A DNA stretch of 64,000 nt. It comes from Ascoidea asiatica (taxonomy: Eukaryota; Ascomycota; Saccharomycetes; Ascoideales; Ascoideaceae). The translations under genes and the position numbers were made by a program. This document shows, in pieces, positions 9,223 through 21,720 of the stretch. The DNA lies in assembly GCA_001600695.1 (NCBI GenBank), contig BCKQ01000004.1:1350020-1414019 (forward strand). Direction: 5' to 3'. The notes beneath the pieces were generated by a model. That model worked only from the letters and a program-made list of their open reading frames with translations, had not been told where the DNA came from and did no database searches. How positions within the stretch are numbered: the first letter of the stretch is position 1; each line of letters begins with the position of its first letter.

Positions 9223-11970
9223 TTAAGTCGGAAACGACGCCGTCGGATCTCTATTATTCGTACTTTGCGTATTATTACTGCTTCCATCAGAATTATTGGA
9301 CTTATTAATTTCTTCACTATTAGTCGCCGTAGGTATTGAGCTATTGCTATTACCAATGTTATTGTTATTATTACTACCATTTTCAAGATTGATTTGATTC
9401 GGAAGGAGCCCATTATTTAAACCATTGGAATTCAAAGCCATCATTTGCATTTGCATTTGTAATTGTAAAGGAATTCCCATTGGCATTTTTAATCCATTAT
9501 TCAACCCATTTATACCAGCTAATCCATTTATACTATTAAGATTATTTAAATTATTGAAATTGTTTAGATTATTAAGGTCATTTAGATTATTGAGATCATT
9601 CAATCCATTCAATCCATTTAACCCATTTAATCCATCTAACCCATTGATATTATTTAAACCATTTATGTTATTCAAATTATTTAAATTATTCAAGTTACCC
9701 ATATTATTCAAGTTATTCAAATCATTCATATTGTTCATATTATTCATATTATTCATATTATTCATATTATTCATATTATTCATACCGTTCATATTATTCA
9801 AGTTATTCATATTCAAATTATTTATATTCAAATTATTCATGTTATTCATATTATTCATATTCATATTATTCATATTCAAATTATTTAAAGCATTCATTAA
9901 ATTAATATTCAAAGGACCCATTTGATTCAATGCATTAATATTCATATTCATGTTATTAAGATTACCTAAATTATTTAGAGCATTAGGATTATCTCCAACT
10001 CCTAATAATCCATCAAAATTCATTGGACTATTATTACTATTTATTTCACTTGGCGATGATGTATTAAAACCATCAATTACTCCATTATTATTTCCTGAAT
10101 TCAAATTAGAATTTAAATTCAAATTTGAATTTTCAGTATTACTTGAAACATTTGAATCAATCAGAATATTTCTATTATTAACAAATGTTCCCATAGTTAT
10201 TCCAATATCTCCTGGTTGTGAGTTATTAGGCGCCTGTGCCATCATCAATGCTTCTTGGCTATTATTAAATATTGTATTATTGAAAATTGGTGCATTTATA
10301 CCATTAGGAGAATTTGAAAAATTATTATTACTATCAAATAAATTTGGACTTCCCATGAAATCACTTCCATTAATACTTGGACTTTGTTGTTGAATAATTG
10401 TTGCAGGATTTGAACTATTATTATCTTGAGAATAATGTCCATTAAATGAATGTAAACTATTATTAGATATTGAACTTGAATTTGAATTAGTTCTGATTAA
10501 TGTATGAAAATTATCTTTATTTGATTTTGAATTTGCAATTGATTGAATTTGAGCATTGATATTTGCTTCATTATTAGCCTGTAATTGTAATTGAATTTGT
10601 CTTTGAATTTGTTCTTCAACAATATATGCATGAATAGAGTTTAAATCTAAAGAATTGTAAATATCTGAACCTGAAGAACTTGAAGAAATACTATTATTTT
10701 GAGAATTAAAATTACCACCTAAACCCGAAATTCCACCAATACCATTATTCATATTATTATTATTATTATTGATTCCATTTGAATTTTTTAAAGCTTCTAA
10801 TCTTTTTTCGTTTTCTGCTTCTTCAGCTAATGGTCTTATACAATTTTTACCAGTTTCAGTTTTAAAATGCCTACCTAAAGCATCAGCCCTTGCAAATTTT
10901 TTACTACAACCCCAGGTTTTACCAGTTTTTAAAGTTCCAAAACATTTATATCTTTTTTCACCGGTATGTAAATCTTCATGTCTTTTTCTATCATGTTGTC
11001 TTGCAAAAGCCTTTTGACAAATTGAACATTCAAAAGGTTTTTCATTTGTATGAGTTCTTTTATGAGATTTTAAATTATAAGGTCTTGTAAAAGCTTTATT
11101 ACAAACATCACATTTATGAATTGAAGGATGTTTTTGTTTTTTTGGATTATCTGGATTAATAATTGAAATTCTTAATAATTTTTCAGGATTACTTGTTAAA
11201 GCATCAGCTTTTTCTTGAGGAGATTTTGATCTTGATTTTCTTGAAGTAGTTGAAGTTTTTGAAGAATTAGATGTTGATCTTGCTCTTCTATTTAAATCTT
11301 TTGCAATTAAATTAGATGAAGAATCAATTTTTTCATCTTTTTTCTCTAATTCTGATTTTTTTATAATTTCTTTATCTTTATCTTTATCTTTTTCCTTCTT
11401 TTTATCCTTATAAATTAATGAATTACTTGAATCAATTTCATTTTTTATATTGGAAGAAGAATTATTATTATTGAAATTATCATCATCATTGATTTCAAAA
11501 TCTTTCAGAGCATTTAAAATATCATTATCATTATTATTGATATTATTATTGTTTATTAAATTTTTTTCTTGTTCTTTTTTATCAATTTTATTAATAATAT
11601 TCAAAAGATCATTTTCTTTATGAGGTATTGGAGATTTTGAATTTGATCTTGATAAATTTTTAGTTGAATTTCTTGGAGATCTTGGATATCTTACTAAAGG
11701 AGATAAATTTGGTTTTGTTATTGAATTTGAATTAGAAATTGAAGTTGAATTGTAATCAGATACATTATATGAATTAGTTGTATTTGATCTTAATCTTTGA
11801 TTTGATTTTGATCTTTCATTTGATTTTGAACGTGATCTTGATTTTGATCTTGATCTAATAAATGAAGAAGAAGTTGATAAAGATCTTTTGATTGAATCAT
11901 TGAAGTTTGAATTTGCAGTTGTATCTAAAGGAGATAATAATTGATTTGAATCATCAATTACAACCTCATA

Positions 11971-12009
<39 letters not shown>

Positions 12010-13092
12010 ATTATTATCAGTACTTTCTTCAATATTATTTGTATTGAATAAACTTTGATTATTATCATTAAATGATGTATTTAATTTTGGTAAAGGTTCA
12101 TCAGTAATATTTAAAGAAGGAATTTGATTTTGAAATTGATTTAAATCATCATTATAAAATAATGAATTTTTATTATTATTTGAATTATTTGGATTATCAA
12201 AGAATATTGAATTTATGAGTGTACCATTATTATCCAAATTATTATTCATATTAATATTATTATTATTATTATTAATTGTATTTGAATTTGTATTAGTATC
12301 AGTATTAATATCAATATTACTAATTGAAATTGAAGGAGATAATAATGGAGAAGCATTACCAGATATATTTAAATGACTATTATAAGAATTAATTCTTGTT
12401 AGATTATTATTTAAATTATTATTTAGATTATTATTTGAAATTGAATTTGGAGAAGATACTAGAGAATTATCATTTGAATTATCATTTGAATTTAAATTTA
12501 TTGGAGAATTTGAATTTGGTAATGATAAATTGTTGTTGTTGTTGTTGTTGTTGTTATTGTTATTGGAGGTATTGGCGGTATTGTTATTATTAAAGATATT
12601 GGTATTGTTATTGTTGTAGGTGTTATTGGTATCATCATTGGTTGAATTAAATTGATTTGAACTTAGGATAGTATCATTTAATTGAATTTTAATATCATTA
12701 TTGATATTATTATTGTTATTATTAGTCTTATTATTAATATTATTATTATTATTTTCCATATCATTAATGTAATCACTTAATTGATAATCTAAATTATTAT
12801 CTAGAGATAGACTTAAATTTAAATCCTGATTTGGATATAATAATGAATTAATATCAAGATTTATATTATTAAGATTATTTAAATCATTTAAATCATTTAA
12901 ATCTTCAAAGTTATCTAAATTATCTAAATTATTAAAAGAGTTTAAATGATCTAAAGATTCTAAATTATTTATATTAAAAAAGTCATTTTGATTTTGTTTA
13001 TTTTGTTTATTTTGTTTATTTTGATTTTGTTGATTATCATCATTCTGCAGAATATTTTGATTATTATTCTGTTGATTATTTGAATGAGACAT
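9223..13092 (-). CDS. CRZ1: calcineurin-responsive zinc-finger transcription factor Crz1
   Basis: A 1,289-aa protein. Two classical C2H2 fingers (C661-H681 and C689-H709) and a third atypical finger from C717 (with [21 protein letters not shown]) match the Crz1 finger block almost residue for residue, including [11 protein letters not shown] and [19 protein letters not shown]. Upstream, Ser/Arg-rich stretches (about 410-490, with [12 protein letters not shown]) match the Crz1 serine-rich region whose phosphorylation controls nuclear entry. Two calcineurin docking candidates of PxIxIT type are visible: PSISIS (about 253) and PSLNIT (about 325). Known family role: calcineurin dephosphorylates Crz1 after a Ca2+ signal and it activates ion-homeostasis and cell-wall genes. 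The C-terminal third is a long degenerate NLNNMN repeat, and poly-Asn and poly-Gln-type tracts occur elsewhere. Confidence 0.93.
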
Positions 13093-14365
13093 TATTGAAA
13101 TAATTTTATATCTATATCTATATCTATGTCTTTATTTGTTCGTATTATATAATATTATGAGTTATGATAATAGTATTTTGTTCAGTACCTTATGTTTGAA
13201 TCACTTTTTTTTTAAATTTAGAATAAATCAATGTGTTTAATTCCAATGAATAGTATAATGGAATTAGGATTATCAAATGTCCACTTTTAGTTCAGAAATT
13301 AGTTAAAAACAGTTTACCTGTCTATTTAATCGAGTGAATTGTTTCGATATTAATTTATTTGTTTATTTGAAATATATTTCACTGTTTTATTATACTATCT
13401 TATATTCTATTGTAATATTCTATTGTAATATATTATTGTCATATATTATTGTCTGTAATGTAATTAATTAATTGTATCTGCTGAATTGAATTTGGAAAGG
13501 TCTCTGCTACTACCGCAAAGGTATCTAATTTTTGGTTAGTATCTCAAATCTGAGATAAAGCGATACCGTTCTGGTACTGGTGAACTTAGTAAAGTAAATT
13601 AACTGAAGCTTCAGAGTGGTAAAATGTGACCGCTCGGAAGCAGCGTGCAACTCACCATTCTCAAATGCACCAACGCACCAACGCACCAATTGCCCACTGT
13701 CGTCAATGCACCGGAACCACTTTAACCGCAAGCAGAATCTCCCCAACTACCAGTTCCAAGGTACTGCATGCACAAGCCACAAAGCACAACAAACAAAAGG
13801 GGTAATGCACATGTGTTTCTGATTTCCGACTAAATTTGTTCCGCTGATGTTCCTTAAATGTTCCGCGATGCTTCCAACAAAACTGCACCTTGCATTATAA
13901 TGCATCCGGATCTAAACTTTTTCCTTGACTCACGGATACATTACGGGAACTCCAAAATTGCTTTGCACACTTCGATGTCGAGTAACGTAAAAGTAACCCA
14001 AAAGTAACCCAAAAGTAACGTCAAATTAACGTTAAACTGACAATGGAATAAAATAAAAATAACTTTTTTAACTGTCAATATTCGATTATTTCGAATTTTA
14101 AATGAAAAGCATTTATTTTCAATATTGAAAAGTATCAGCGCTTATTTTAATTATTGTAAAACAACATTTAAAATGTTACGAGTTTGATTTTGTTATTCTG
14201 TTTCTTTTTTAGCTTTTAGATAGTATAAATATGAATATAAAAGGGGACTCAATTCCCTTTTAATTTCAAAATAGTAGTTTTGAATTATTTATTCTTATTC
14301 TTTTATTGAAATACTGTCAGATAATTAGATATCATATATGAACATCAAATATCTATTATATAATT
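13093..14365. promoter_or_regulatory. divergent CRZ1-HOP2 intergenic region
   Basis: The 1.27-kb region between divergently transcribed genes. Positions about 13500-13990 form a GC-richer island with short direct repeats of CACCAACG (13665-13690) and AAAAGTAACC (13990-14015). A strong TATA box, TATAAAAGGGG, at 14236-14246 lies 120 bp before the HOP2 ATG. No exact CCA-N6-TGG element was found here. No ORF in the island resembles a known protein. Confidence 0.5.
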
Positions 14366-15241
14366 ATGCCGCCAAGAAAAAAACAAAAAAAAGATCCTAA
14401 AGATCCCAAAGATCCAAAATATCCAAAAGATCCTAAAACTCTTAAAAATTTCAAAGAGCCAAACAATTCAAAAGATTCCAACCAATCCAACCAATCTAAA
14501 GAATCCAGAGACTCGAATGAACCCAAGGAACCTGAAGAACTTAAAGAGCCTACCGAATCTAATGAAGAATTAAATAATTTAATTCTCGATTATTTAAATA
14601 ATCAATATAGACCATATTCATCTAATGATATTTTCTTAAATTTGCAAAATCAATTTAAAAAACTGAATTCTGAAATTATTTTAAATAATAATAATAAAAA
14701 ATTTAATAAAAAAACTAAATTTTCAAAAATTAATATACTTAAATCTTTAGAAAATTTATCATTAAATAATAAAATTTTTAAAAAAAATTATGGTAAACAA
14801 ACCTTTTATTTATCTTTAGAAAAAAAGATTGATTTAATTGATAATAATAATAGTAATAATATTTCAATAAAAAATTTTGATGAGTTGAAAATTTTAAATG
14901 ATGAAAAAAAATTACAATTAAAAAATTTAAATGAAAATTTAATCACACTTAATAAAACTAAATCAAATTATCAATTAATTAATGATTTAATTGATTTAAA
15001 TAAAAGTTATACTAAGAAGAAATATCTTTTAAATAATTATGAAAAAAATTCAGCTAATTCCAATTTTAATGATAAAAATTCATTAGATAAAACTCAATTA
15101 ATTAAAAAAAATATTTCCTTACAAAAAGAATTTAAATTTAGACTAAAAATTTATAATGAGATTATTATTGTTATGAAAGAAAATTTACCAAATGTTAATC
15201 AATTATTAGAACAAATTGGTTGCCAAAATATCAATCAGTAA
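14366..15241 (+). CDS. HOP2: meiotic recombination protein Hop2 (TBPIP family)
   Basis: A 291-aa protein. Residues about 69-149 form the Hop2 winged-helix domain, with ILDYLNNQYRPYSSNDIFLNLQNQ, the KSLENLSLNNKI helix and NYGKQTFYL, all aligned with the PSMC3IP/Hop2 signature of NRPYS.QD...N and YGKQ.IY. The C-terminal part (about 155-290) is Leu/Lys/Asn-rich and predicted helical, fitting the coiled coil that pairs with Mnd1. The known complex promotes strand exchange between homologues with Dmc1 and Rad51 in meiosis. The N-terminal 65 residues are an unusual charged extension with DPK and EPKE repeats not typical of the family. No intron was needed to keep the frame open. Confidence 0.85.
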   Translation: MPPRKKQKKDPKDPKDPKYPKDPKTLKNFKEPNNSKDSNQSNQSKESRDSNEPKEPEELKEPTESNEELNNLILDYLNNQYRPYSSNDIFLNLQNQFKKLNSEIILNNNNKKFNKKTKFSKINILKSLENLSLNNKIFKKNYGKQTFYLSLEKKIDLIDNNNSNNISIKNFDELKILNDEKKLQLKNLNENLITLNKTKSNYQLINDLIDLNKSYTKKKYLLNNYEKNSANSNFNDKNSLDKTQLIKKNISLQKEFKFRLKIYNEIIIVMKENLPNVNQLLEQIGCQNINQ

Positions 15242-15346
15242 TAATTTCAGTTTTTTAATACATATTGCAATATATAATATAATATAATTGAACTTATCTT
15301 TAATGATTCAGTTCATTTGAATAACATTTAAAATTCTCATTGGCGA

Positions 15347-15355
15347 TTATTGACG

Positions 15356-15394
<39 letters not shown>

Positions 15395-18300
15395 GCTATT
15401 ATTATTGCTATTGTTATTGTTGTTATTATTGTTATTATTATTATTATTATTATTATTGTTACTAATATTTCCATTTAAATTTGGATTATTAAAATTTAAA
15501 TTTTGTAAATTTGGATTACCTGAATTTCGAAATGCTTCCATAAGTTTTTGTGCTCCATTAGAAGATTTTAAAACTGCTTGAATTCTTGGATTAGTTCTGA
15601 ATGTATTTTTCATTACCGAGATACTACTTGGAAAGTTGGAGTTGGAGTGGTTATTATTATTACTATTACCATTATTGGAAGGAGTATTAACATTACTATT
15701 AGTATTACTATTATTATTATTATTATTATTATTTGAATTTCCAATATTATTGAAATTTAAATTATTCAGATTTGATATTCCGTTCAATCCACTAAGATTA
15801 CCAAAATTTAAATTATTACTTATACCATTACCACTATTCATATTAAGGTTATTCACATTAAGATTATTCATATTATTAATATTCCCTAAATCATTTACAT
15901 TGTTTATATTATTTATATTACCCATATTATTCATATTTGTGTTATTCATATTACTCATATTATTAAGATTGTTTGAAAAGTTTGAATTACCAATATTATT
16001 TAAACCAAGGCTAAGATTAAAATTATCTATATTATTTGGTGTAGAACCATTGAAATTGGCATTAATATTATTTTTAATGTTACCAACATTATTAGCATTA
16101 ATAGAATTATTCAATGGACTAGTTAATACATTACCCTTATTGTTGTTGTTTAAATTTATTTTACTGCTATTGGTACTTCCAGGAATATTACTTTGGTTAT
16201 TGTTATTGTTATTATTATTATTATTATTGACCATAACATTAGTAGGAGTATTGTTACTATTAAGATTATTATTCTTGCTTTGATTACCAGAAGATTGTAA
16301 TTGCTGCATTGCCTTTTCTTTTTCTTTTCTTTCCTTCTCCTCTTTCTTTTTTTTAGTCATATATTGTCTTTTAGGCTTCTTTGTCGGAGGCCCATTTGCT
16401 GAACTATCAGTACTATCTGGTGGTATAGTTTTATTATCAATTAATGGAGTACTAGCTGCTGAAGTTTTTTTACTTCTTTTTGTTGGTTTTTTTCGTTTCT
16501 TAGATGTTAACTGAGGAGAATTAGTACCAGAAGGAGTATTTCCTTTACTATTGGAACCTTTAATATTTCCTACCCCAGTTCCACTGGTATTATTTAAATT
16601 TGTAGAATTTAAATCATTCTTATCATTAGTAGTGATATTATCTAGATTTGTATTGACCCCAAAATTTTCTGGTAATGGTTCAATTCCTTGTAATGGTGTA
16701 TTCATAACAGAATTTGCTCCAGATGCATTTAATTGTTGTTGATGTTGTTGTTGTTTCCGCTGTTGTAAGGCCATTTTTTGTAAAATTTGTTGATTATTTG
16801 CACTACCAGTCATTTTATTATTACCAGTAATATTTTTACCATTACCAGATGATGAAGAAGAAGATTGTCCTCTTGAAGCTTTAACAGCCTGTTGAGCATT
16901 ACTTAAATAATCAGCTTGCTTTTTCTTTTCTTTATTTTCACGAATTTCTTGTAAAATATGTAATCTAACAAATTTACCAGAATTTGAATCATTTGAAGAT
17001 ACACTTGATGTACTATTAAATTTACTTGTATACATTGACATTAATTCTTCATATTTTGAATCAAATTTAGAAATATCTTCATGTAATTCTCTTGGTTCAT
17101 TAATAAATTCTTTTCTATGCCAATGTTTAACATTTTCATTTTTATAATCAATTTCAGGATATTTAATATTTGGAAATAAATAACTTGGACAATTTTTATA
17201 AGGATTTAAAGGTACAGATAAATCTAATTTTCTTTTTGTTGCACTTAAAGTTTTTGCTTCGACATTTAAGATGAAAGTATCACTTATACTTGGATTTTTT
17301 TCTACTTCGAATAACATTTCATGATAAAACGATAAATCAGTTGGTTTTAAAACAATTCTATAAGACTTGTAACCTTTTTTATTTGTTATATTATTATTAT
17401 TATTGTTATTAGAAAATTTTGATTGTGATTGAGATGATTTATTGAATAAATTACTAGTTTTATTAGTATTAGTATTATTAGTATTATTAGTATTATTTTT
17501 ATTTTTATTAGTTTGAATATTATTATTTTGTCTATGATCATAAACTTTTAAAATTATACAACCGTTATATAATTTTACATAACCTTGAATAATTATATCT
17601 ATTAAAGAAGGTGGGATTTGTTGTTTTGAAACAAATTTTAAAAATTCTTTAACATTTTCATTATCTTTAGATATCATACCTTCTTGATTACCAAAACGAT
17701 AATAAGTATCATAAATATGAAATTCCATTGAAGGAGGATAATTTTTATAAGATTTTAAAATATCATCTTCAGTTTCAATATAATTATAATGTAAAGAAGT
17801 TCTAAAAAGATTCAGTTGTCTTTGATTTTGAATATATAATTGTCTTTTTTGTAAAAGAGCAATTTGTTTTGGAGTATAATTTTTTGCAAGAGCAGCTTGA
17901 TTTAAAAGAGCCCATTGATGTTTCTGTTGTTGTTGGGTTAAAAGATATTTTTTATTATTACCATTTTGAGTTAAATTTACTTGATTATGAGGGTTTATTC
18001 GATTAACTTGATTAGTTGGATTTACTTGATTTGTTGGATTTACTTGATTTAATGGATTCACTTGATTAACTCGATTAACTTGATTTACTTGATTTACCTG
18101 ATTGATTTGGTTTATTCGATTCACTTGATTCACTTGATTCACTTGATTGATTTGATTAATTTTATTCAGTTGATTGATTGAATTTACTTGATTAACTTGA
18201 TTAATTGGGTTCACTTGATTTATGGGGTTTACTTGATTTATTGGATTAACTTGATTACTTGGGTTAACTTGATTTACTTGATTTACTTGGTTTATTGGAT

Positions 18301-18748
18301 TAACTTGATTTATCGGATTTACTTGATTATTTGGATTCACTTGATTTACTTGATTTACTTGGTTAAATTGATTTATTTGACTAATTTGATTAGATAAATT
18401 AAAAGAAATATTAGGATTTTCAATTTTAATTTGATCATTAATTTTTTTTAATTTATTATATTGTAAAGAATTTAAATTATTTGTAATTAAATTTTTTGAA
18501 ATTGGACTACTAAGTAAACTAGAATTTGAATTTGGAGAATTTAAATTAAGATTGAAATTATTTAAGTTACTTAAGTTATTTAAATTACTGTTGACATTAT
18601 TCATATTATTTACATTATTTACATTATTTACATTATTTACATTATTTATATTATTGACATTATTCATATTATTTATATTATTTATATTATTTATATTATT
18701 TATATTATTTATATTACTTAAGTTATTGAAATTATTCATATAATTCAT
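15347..18748 (-). CDS. SPT20: SAGA complex subunit Spt20
   Basis: A protein of 1,133 aa from the first ATG (18748); the reading frame stays open a little further but only with a TTG. The Spt20 domain lies at about residues 310-565, with PPSMEFHIYDTYYRFGNQEG, IPPSLIDIIIQGYVKLYNGCIILKV, the SYRIVLKPTDLSFYHEM block and a C-terminal WHRKEFINEPRELHEDI segment. It holds the SAGA co-activator together. An insert of Asn/Thr/Ser interrupts the domain around 415-450. A tandem QVNPIN-type repeat covers about residues 125-265. The C-terminal half is Asn-rich with basic KKRKKPTKRSKK patches and ends in an almost pure Asn run. Confidence 0.9.
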
Positions 18749-19463
18749 ATTTTGCAATTACAAATATATTTACTTTTTATTATAGTTATTTAAGTATATT
18801 TTAGGTCTATTTATGTTTAGGTCTAAATGATAAATAATAATAATTGAAATAATAATTTTTATCAATATTTAATACAGAGATGAAAAGAATAAATGAAATA
18901 TAATAAAGTTAAATAAAGTTAAAGTAAGTAAAATTAAATAAGATTGAATAAGATTAAATAAATAATTGAATAATTGATTAGAATATTATTAAGAATTGAA
19001 TTAAATTGTAATTGTTGATCAAGTCAAGTCATCAAACGTTCGGTATAATAAAGTAATAAAAGTGGTAATAAAAAGGCAATAAATGAATGAATAAATAAAT
19101 AAATGAGTAAGAAAGCAGGAAAGAAACTCTGCCCCGATGGGTTTTATGCTCCAGACACAAACCAAACCCATAAACACGGTCACGTGGTAATAGCACTGAA
19201 AGGTCATGTGACACCGGCATGCAGGCTTGCTGCTGCTGTCTTGCGTGAGATGATGTTTATAGAAGTATGTCACAGTAGGGTGTTGTATTAGACTTTTAAA
19301 CTTTGGAAGGGGCTCGTAAGTATGCAATGATATGTAAGGGTCTTCTGTAGGAGATGCTTTTCCATTTCATGCATTTATTTCTATTTTTACATTTATATAT
19401 ATATAGATAGATATTATATTATATTATATTATATTATATTATATTATATTATATTATTATTTA
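18749..19463. promoter_or_regulatory. SPT20 upstream region with GC-richer island
   Basis: The region upstream of SPT20 and downstream of the 503-aa gene. A GC-richer island at about 19110-19320 holds a CGG variant of the recurrent element (CCATAAACACGG, 19168-19179) running into a TCACGTGG E-box (CACGTG at 19181-19186). Pentamer ATATT repeats fill 19411-19455. Confidence 0.45.
19411..19455. repeat. (ATATT)n pentanucleotide repeat
   Basis: About nine perfect ATATT units just downstream of the stop codon of the 503-aa gene (minus strand), in its probable 3' UTR. Confidence 0.85.
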
Positions 19464-20975
19464 TTATTTATTATTAATTTGTTTACGATCTTTAATTTTT
19501 ATTAAATTTTCTTCAATATTAATTTCCCAATTTTTTAAAAATTCCATATTTTGATCTTTATATAAATTATAATTAAAATTTAAAATATAATTAATATCAA
19601 TTAAATTTAATAAAAAATCATTTAATAAATCATTAATTTTTATATTAAAATAAACTTTATTAATAAATATTAAAATTTGATTAATAATTTTAAATAAAGC
19701 AAAATTTTTTAAAATTTTTTTAAAATTAGAATTATTAATTAAAGAAATTTTAAATTTATAAATTTTTAACCAATTTAAATAATTTTTTGAAATTATTGAA
19801 TTAATAAATTCTAAATTATAATTTATATCATTTTTAATAAAATTATAATAAATATTAATTAATTTATTAATTAAATTATAATTTAAATTATTAAAATTTA
19901 TATTAAAATGTAAATAATGATAAATATATAAAGTTAAAAAATCATTAATTTGATTAAAATTTAATAAATTTTTAAATTTTATAAAATTTAAATTATCTAA
20001 TAAATAATTTATACAAGGTAAATAAGTTTCATAATTTAAGAAAAAAGAAGAGATTTTAATTGAATATAAAAAAACTTCAATAATAAAAGAATCAACTGGT
20101 AAAATTAATAAAGATTCTCTTAATTTTCTTAAATTTAAAAAAATATTATTAATTTCATTTATATCTTTATAATCTTTATAATCTTTATAATCTTTATAAT
20201 CTTTAAGATCTTTAAGATCTTCTAAGTTTAAATTATTTGAATTTAATTTTGAATCTGAGAATAAATTAATAAAATCAGATTGAATTTGATTAAAGAATTT
20301 AATTCTTTCATTTTTTGATTTTTGTAATATACTATCATCACCTCTACTTATAAAACCATATTCTGGAGTAATTGAATTTTTTGAATTATTTTTAAGATCA
20401 TTTGAAAATCTAAGTTGTCTTTTATTTAATAAATTTGAATTATTAATTAAATCATTATCAGATTTATTAAATTTATTTAATTTATTTAATTTATTTAATT
20501 TATATTTACTTAATTTATTTGATTTAATTGTTTTATTTGATTTTTTAATTAATGGAGCACTTTTAAAATTCTTAATTGAAGAATTTGAATTTGAATTTGA
20601 ATATGAATATGAATTTGAATTTGAATTTGAATTTGTAGAAATTGAATTTGAATATATTGAATTATTATCATCTTTATTATTATTATTATCTTTTATTGCA
20701 AGATTATTTAGTTTATTTATTAAATCATCTTGAGAATCATCTTGGGATGAGTCTTTGAGATCTTTTTTATTATTTATCTCACTATTTATATCATTATTTA
20801 TATCATTATTTATATCATTATTTATATCATTATTTATATCATTTATATTTGTATCTGATTGAGTATGAGTATATTTCTCGGAAAGATTAGTATCGGAACA
20901 AGTTTTATAACTATTTCTATACCAAGTTGAACTTGCTTTACCTTTATAAGACTGTCTATCATTCCATTTCTTCAT
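19464..20975 (-). CDS. unrecognised protein, N-terminal low-complexity region and helical C-terminal half
   Basis: A 503-aa product I do not recognise. The N-terminus (MKKWNDRQSYKGKASSTWYRNSYK) and a short middle block (PEYGFISRGDDSILQKSKNERIKFFNQIQ) look constrained. Between them lies low-complexity sequence: four DINN repeats, a Ser/Asn/Tyr tract and a KLNKLNKLNK tract. Residues about 275-500 are rich in Ile, Leu, Phe, Asn and Tyr and are predicted to be helical, with LPVDSFIIEVFLYSIKISSF as the most distinctive piece. There is no signal peptide and no clear membrane segment. The single long ORF with an ATG supports a real gene. It is divergent from NPC2, with a 745-bp shared intergenic region. 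Confidence 0.6.
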   Translation of the reverse strand: MKKWNDRQSYKGKASSTWYRNSYKTCSDTNLSEKYTHTQSDTNINDINNDINNDINNDINNDINSEINNKKDLKDSSQDDSQDDLINKLNNLAIKDNNNNKDDNNSIYSNSISTNSNSNSNSYSYSNSNSNSSIKNFKSAPLIKKSNKTIKSNKLSKYKLNKLNKLNKFNKSDNDLINNSNLLNKRQLRFSNDLKNNSKNSITPEYGFISRGDDSILQKSKNERIKFFNQIQSDFINLFSDSKLNSNNLNLEDLKDLKDYKDYKDYKDYKDINEINNIFLNLRKLRESLLILPVDSFIIEVFLYSIKISSFFLNYETYLPCINYLLDNLNFIKFKNLLNFNQINDFLTLYIYHYLHFNINFNNLNYNLINKLINIYYNFIKNDINYNLEFINSIISKNYLNWLKIYKFKISLINNSNFKKILKNFALFKIINQILIFINKVYFNIKINDLLNDFLLNLIDINYILNFNYNLYKDQNMEFLKNWEINIEENLIKIKDRKQINNK

Positions 20976-21720
20976 AATTGAATAGATTACTAAAGTTTGA
21001 ATATGATTTGCTATTATTGTCTAGTTTTAATTTCTGTGATTGTAATAAAATGTCAATATTTCTTCTCGGATGTTTTCTCTTGTTTTCTCTTGTTTTCTCT
21101 TTGATTTCATATGTTTCTTGTATGTTGATTACTGCGTATGTTATCAGTTACAAAATCAATTGATTCCATAAGGACCCACCAAACTGGTCTCAACAATGTT
21201 GTTGCACGTGATCAAATCCAAGCAAGTACTGCCATGCTCTGCCATGCAACCTGCGTCTGACCAGTTTTGCCACCCTCGCCACCGACAGCAACACTAGCCA
21301 CTTCCAATCTACAATATTACCACTCTCGTTCCTTCACGGCTGGTGCTACACCCCCAGCGGCACAGCGAACGAGCAACCGCCGACGTTGCAACTCGGCTGA
21401 GAACGAGCGCGAGAATGGTGCTGCTTCTGCTTTTGCTGCTACTCACCACTCGCTTTGCTATCTGCAATTCTTCACCAGATAACAATCCAGCACAATTCAT
21501 CACAATCCTATAAAAAGTCCATTGAAGAGTCCATTGAAAACACCTTCTTGTCTTTTTACTCCTATTTATTCACTCCCAGTTTCTTCATTTCAACAACAAC
21601 AACAACAATATTATTGCTCTTTAATCTTTCAATTATCAATTATCAATTGTTTCAAATATATTATTCAATATTGTGTATTTATTATCTTGCTCAAAAAAGA
21701 ATCAAAAATAATAAAATAAA
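20976..21720. promoter_or_regulatory. divergent promoter region of the 503-aa gene and NPC2
   Basis: Contains three copies of TTTTCTCTTG (21070-21105). A GC-rich island at about 21170-21480 includes an extended CCA-N6-TGG element, CCACCAAACTGGTCTCAA (21176-21193), followed 12 bp later by an E-box GCACGTGA (CACGTG 21205-21210). A CAA microsatellite lies at about 21590-21610, in the likely NPC2 5' leader. ORFs across the island read as compositional noise. Confidence 0.5.

Noticed and set aside
9425-9925. Plus-strand ORF of 166 codons with Leu/Phe/Ile repeats
   Set aside because: It is the antisense of the CRZ1 NLNNMN repeat; the pattern is forced by the repeat.
13525-13888. Three short ORFs in the GC-richer island between CRZ1 and HOP2
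   Set aside because: They overlap on both strands, show no family features, and lack stops only because of higher GC content.
15393-16283. Plus-strand Leu-rich ORFs
   Set aside because: Antisense of poly-Asn codons in SPT20 (AAT read backwards gives ATT/TTA).
19464-20975. SAC3/GANP or PCI-type identity for the 503-aa protein
   Set aside because: The helical C-terminal half gave the idea, but no diagnostic motif of those families could be seen.
21267-21503. Overlapping ORFs of 71 and 64 codons upstream of NPC2
   Set aside because: Same GC-island effect; no recognisable protein on either strand.
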